Shown here piece by piece: positions 58,327 to 62,000 of a DNA stretch of 62,000 bases. The stretch spans positions 1-62,000 of the forward strand of contig RPFO01000934.1 of assembly GCA_009746045.1 (NCBI GenBank), written 5' to 3'. The stretch is from Mesostigma viride. Its lineage: Eukaryota > Streptophyta > Mesostigmatophyceae > Mesostigmatales > Mesostigmataceae. The stretch's first letter is position 1. Each line of letters starts with the position of its first letter. The notes beneath the pieces were generated by a model, which saw nothing but the letters and a program-made list of their open reading frames with translations, made no database searches and was not told the origin of the DNA. The position numbers and the translations under genes were made by a program.

Positions 58327-61300
58327 TTGATTTTGAGGCAGCAACCTTACTGTCCTCCCAACACCCTGTTCTGGAACCTTACATAAAAGCACTAACCCCT
58401 ACTGTTGACAACTCCATAGATATCAAGGAGCTTGCTCATCAGCTGCACCTAGCCATGGGTCATGAAACAGTGGCTGAGGAACTGGCCAGACGGCTGGGGG
58501 GTAGTAGCATGGGAAAACAACTCAGGAATGCAGTAAAACTGGCTAGACAACACTGTCAAGAATGTCAGTTCAATAGCCCCAAACCTCAAAAATGGCATAC
58601 TGCAACTCCTTCCACCAATAGGGGCATGATAGTGGGGGATGTGATGCACATCAACAAAGATGTCCAACCCTACCTGATCCTAAAAGACTCATGGTCCAGG
58701 TTCACAGTAATGGAACCCCTACCTGGCATGTCTGCAGGGCAGCTACGTGTTGCACTCATGATTGCTTTACCCAGATTCTACCCAGTTGACAGAATTTTGC
58801 TTGATCAACAATTTTCTTGTCTGACTGACCTGGAAGGGTGTGAAGCAATAGAGATTGCTGGGCTGGAAGATCATGAGGGTCAGGGGGTCATTGAAAGAAC
58901 CATCAGATCTGTCAAAACCCTACTAGCCAAAAATCCTTCCAAGGATGCTACTTCAGGGGTCTATTGTGACAGGGCACTCTGGTGTCATGAAATGTGCACA
59001 ACCCTAAACATGAGACCTGTCTTGCATGCCACGTGGGGTGAAGTAATCCCAGCAGGCCTGCAGGCAGGTGTATATCCCCCAGAGGTGATAGCACTGTACA
59101 ACACTGCACGTGCACAAACCTCAGCAAAACTGGCAGAAAAAGATAAAACCCATTCCAGGCCAGTATTCCAAAAAGGTGATCAAGTTCTCTATTACAAGGA
59201 AAACAGCTTTGGTAAGGTTGGAACTTGGCTAGGTCCAGTTACCATCCGTGGATTTACCAAAAACAGCAAGACCGTGGAGGTCAAGCACAATATCAATGGG
59301 AAGCGTCACAGGGTGAGCTGTCATAGAATTAAGAAGTATTATTCTCCCATGGCAGACGTGCCTGGGGAAGAGTCTTTAAGCATGGACTCACTACTTCTAT
59401 CTGGCAACTCCAGCATGCCCAGCAGTAGCTCTGAGCCACCAATTACTGCTGTTGACAGCACCACAGCACCCTCTGTGAACCCTTCCACCCTCAGTGAAGC
59501 CAGGCCCACTTCACAACCTGGGGATTGCTTAACCAGGCACGAGGTAGCTGGGTTGGAAGCATTAGCTCAGCCCCAAGGCACCAAATTGTCTGCCAACCCT
59601 CCCGCTCTGAGGTCAAGATTGGCAGTCGCCTTGCAAGCATTACACAGGTCACATAAGCAACAAGCTGCTGTGGCCGCAGGGTTGGCAAAAGTCTCAGCTG
59701 TGTGCACTAGTCAGGACCCCTGGACCCTGGCAATAGACACTCAGGCACAGGTCAGTGTGATCAGTGCACAAGCCATCCCTGGTCTTGAGATTGCACCTTC
59801 ATTTTGGGCACGGGTGCAGGATTTCTCAGGCCAAAGCTCACTGGATGTAGTGGGACAAGTGATGCTCCCTATACTTGGTATTCAGACACCCTTCCAGGTG
59901 GTGGAGGGGTACTCTGGTAACACCTTGTTGGGGGAACCTTTTGTATCCTATCCTGGGGTGCTTATCTCAGCTAATGAGCTCAGTGTCACAGGGGTGGGTG
60001 CAGTTCCTCTGGACCACTTTAAAATCCCTCTCTCCAGTATTGTCCCTGGTATGGATGCTGTCATCAAGGCAGTCAACACTCAGTATGCACCAGGGGAGAT
60101 CCCTGATCTGGACAAGTTAGTGCACAGCCAGTTCCTCCATCCCTCAGCCTTTGGGCTGGGTAAGTGGGACATAGCCATGCACTCACCCCACCAAATCTCC
60201 CACGTCATACAAGAATGCAAAACACAAAAAGGGTTTACCAAGTGGCTGATGGCCATTGTCCACCAAGCCAGGCAGGAATGGGTCCTGCCCAACCCCAAAA
60301 ACCCTCAATACAAACCGCCTGTCACCCCTTCATGGGACGTGCCAGAGGGAGCCAAAAAGCTCAGATTAAAATTTGTTCTCAAACAAAAACCACAAAAAGT
60401 GGGCTCCCCAATCTTCCATGCCAGACCATGTGTCACAGAATTAAAGGGGACATCCACACTGCCAAAAGGGGAAACATACACACCTGGGCTGCAACAAACC
60501 TCACTCAGGATCATGCTCTCCCTATTCCTCCACAACCTCAATGCAGGCCAAGACTATGTCTGCAAAGCCACTGATATTAAAAGGGCCTTCCTCAGGGGGG
60601 ACCCAGAAAAGGCTGAATCTGTGTGGAAAGGGAAGGTGTACGTGGTAGACACCCCAGCTGTGTGGAAACCTTACATTGATGAGCCCCACCTTATCATCAA
60701 CATTGGGGTGGAAGGGCTTGTCAGTGCCCCAAAAATTTTCAGAGACTCAGCAGAGGAAGTATTCAAAAAGCTCAAGGCCACGTATGATGACCTGGACCCA
60801 TGCTTTTTTGTTGTACCCACCCCCTCTGGACTGCTGTTCTTTGTGTGGCATGGAGATGACCAACTCATTTGTGGGCCTAGAGCTGAGGTGGAAACCTTTA
60901 TTCAGCAGGTCCAGGAATCATATGAGATTGGCAAACAGGTGGAATTGAGCACAACCCCCATCCAGTTCTGTGGCATCATGTTGCAGCTGCATAGGCAGCC
61001 AGATCAGTGGGTCTGCTCTCTCTCCCCTCCTGCAGAATATATCCAAGATTGTCTAGATCTGCTGCAGGACAACTACCTCCCCTTACACATGTGTGCCACT
61101 GTTCAGGGCAAACTGGGGTGGTGGTCAGCCATCTGTGGGGCTCCCTTAGCTGTCATCAGCAGGGTCACCCATGATGTTCTAGTCAAATCAAATGCAGTCA
61201 CATCAGGAAGTTGATCCATGACTGCCCCCCCTCATCCTCCATGGCCTGAATCTGATGGAAGACATCCACATCACAGTGTCATGGACAGCTCCATGGAGAG

Positions 61301-61779
61301 CAGAACAATCAATCAGATGGGGGCACGGGAATCAGGGCTGTTTTTTCTCACCAACAGGTCAGATTACATGTCCCTCACTTCCTGGTACAGCAGGCTACAC
61401 CGCAGAAAACCTGGCAGCAGCAACTCAGCTGAATGTCGTGCTGTGGTGTCTGCTGCATTGCATGCTCGTTCCCTGCAGCACATGCTCACCTGGCTACAAA
61501 CCCAGGCAGGCAGCACATGCAATGTCATCTCACATCTCTATACTGACAGCTATTCTGTGATCAGTTTTCTAACCAAGAAATCTGTTTCTGCTGCTGTCCA
61601 CACTGACCTGGATTGGGTGATCCTCAAACAGGAGGCAACCTACTTTCCAGCTGGACTCATGTGGAAGATGAGGAAAACCCAGCAGACGCCTTAACCAAGC
61701 TGCGGGATGCTGCTGGCCAACAGTACCAGCTCCTCTTTGAGAACATGAACCCCTATGATATCAGAGTCAGTGTTTGAAT
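58260..61779 (+). CDS. Retrotransposon Pol: integrase, retropepsin-like, RT, RNase H
   Basis: Open from 58260; first Met at 58455 (numbering from there). Integrase: an H-x4-H...C-x2-C finger (LHLAMGH to HCQECQ), core Asp62, Asp117 and Glu147 (GQGVIERTI), then a C-terminal domain (FQKGDQVLYY, GTWLGPVTIRGF). A retropepsin-like domain follows: LAIDTQAQVSVIS (Asp428), then NTLLGEPFV (about 489-497). RT: KATDIKRAFLRGD (Asp707) and FVWHGDDQLIC (Asp801, Asp802). A TGA at 61212 precedes RNase H (SNSAECRAVVSAALHA, LYTDSYSVISFL), which ends, after a frame change near 61650, in EENPADALTK and a stop near 61779. RT and RNase H are copia-like; the integrase tail recalls gypsy. Usual copia order is PR-IN-RT-RH, so protease lies in an unusual place. 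One stop and one frameshift make this copy inactive or nearly so. Confidence 0.85.
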
Positions 61780-62000
61780 AAATGACTGGCCATAGCTCAG
61801 TACACAACCACCACACCCCCTTACCACAGCGATAGCTGCTGGGCGCCATAAAATTCAACACATTCGTTGTGGGGTGTGAGTGCTGGCTAGGTCAGATTTG
61901 TATCCATTTGCAGCTTGAGGACACAAGCTTTGTATCCATTTACTTAATGTGTGCTTCAGTACCTGGCCAAACCAGCCAGCTGTGTACACCTTATTTAATG
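61780..62000. other. 3' end of the retrotransposon, possible LTR start
   Basis: After RNase H, TTGTGGGG at about 61875 could be a short polypurine tract, followed by TGTGAGTGCTGG as a possible LTR start. TTTGTATCCATTT occurs twice (about 61898 and 61930). The window ends before an LTR can be confirmed. Confidence 0.3.

Noticed and set aside
58455-61214. Cellular aspartic protease gene captured in a transposon
   Set aside because: The frame is continuous from integrase to RT, and the protease-like part is single-domain sized, so a retropepsin is the simpler reading.
55000-62000. Pair of LTRs around the retrotransposon
   Set aside because: I could not find the sequence after 61850 repeated upstream of 57160, so LTRs are not annotated; the 3' LTR may lie past the window end.

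Overview
The window is eukaryotic nuclear DNA, most likely from a green alga or a related member of the Viridiplantae. The best evidence is one spliced gene (32716-36933). Its three exons join across GT-AG introns into a GARP (plant Myb-like) DNA-binding domain of the LUX/PCL/ARR type. No ribosomal, organellar or bacterial gene organisation is visible. GC content is mixed, coding stretches are rich in A, G, P, S and N, and long microsatellites are abundant. I cannot name the species.

Layout. 1-2480 holds two minisatellites. 2485-7479 is a GC-rich, low-complexity coding-like tract that changes frame several times. 7812-16150 holds ORF1-only LINE copies, a 0.9 kb GGGA tract, a 185-bp tandem repeat and a 1.2 kb ATC/ATCGTC array. 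16150-20030 is unassigned sequence with CAA and 221-bp arrays. 20030-28340 is a cluster of LINE copies. 28515-30410 is a TTAA-flanked inverted-repeat element. The GARP gene follows. 38041-40672 is a three-layer nest of LINEs with target-site duplications. 40675-41830 is a decayed Gypsy gag. 41902-43701 and 46634-48339 are two more inverted-repeat elements. 44546-46633 and 48344-55032 are nested LINEs, with an hAT-like element at 50734-52229. From 55477 to the window end lies a large LTR-type retrotransposon.

How the parts work together. The LINEs fall into three families, recognised by their 3' ends (a short hairpin plus a TTAAA, TTGAA or TTAA repeat tail). In every family I find two kinds of copy. 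One kind encodes only an L1-like ORF1 RNA-binding protein, followed directly by about 400 bp of 3' UTR and the tail. The other kind encodes only reverse transcriptase. Within a family both kinds carry the same 3' end, which suggests matched two-component LINE systems comparable to mammalian half-L1 (HAL1) elements.

The retrotransposon at 55477-61779 encodes, in order, gag with a CCHC knuckle, integrase, a retropepsin-like domain, a copia-like reverse transcriptase and RNase H. Integrase before protease is not the order of standard Ty1/copia (PR-IN-RT-RH) or Ty3/gypsy (PR-RT-RH-IN) elements. These two observations are the strongest candidates for something undescribed.
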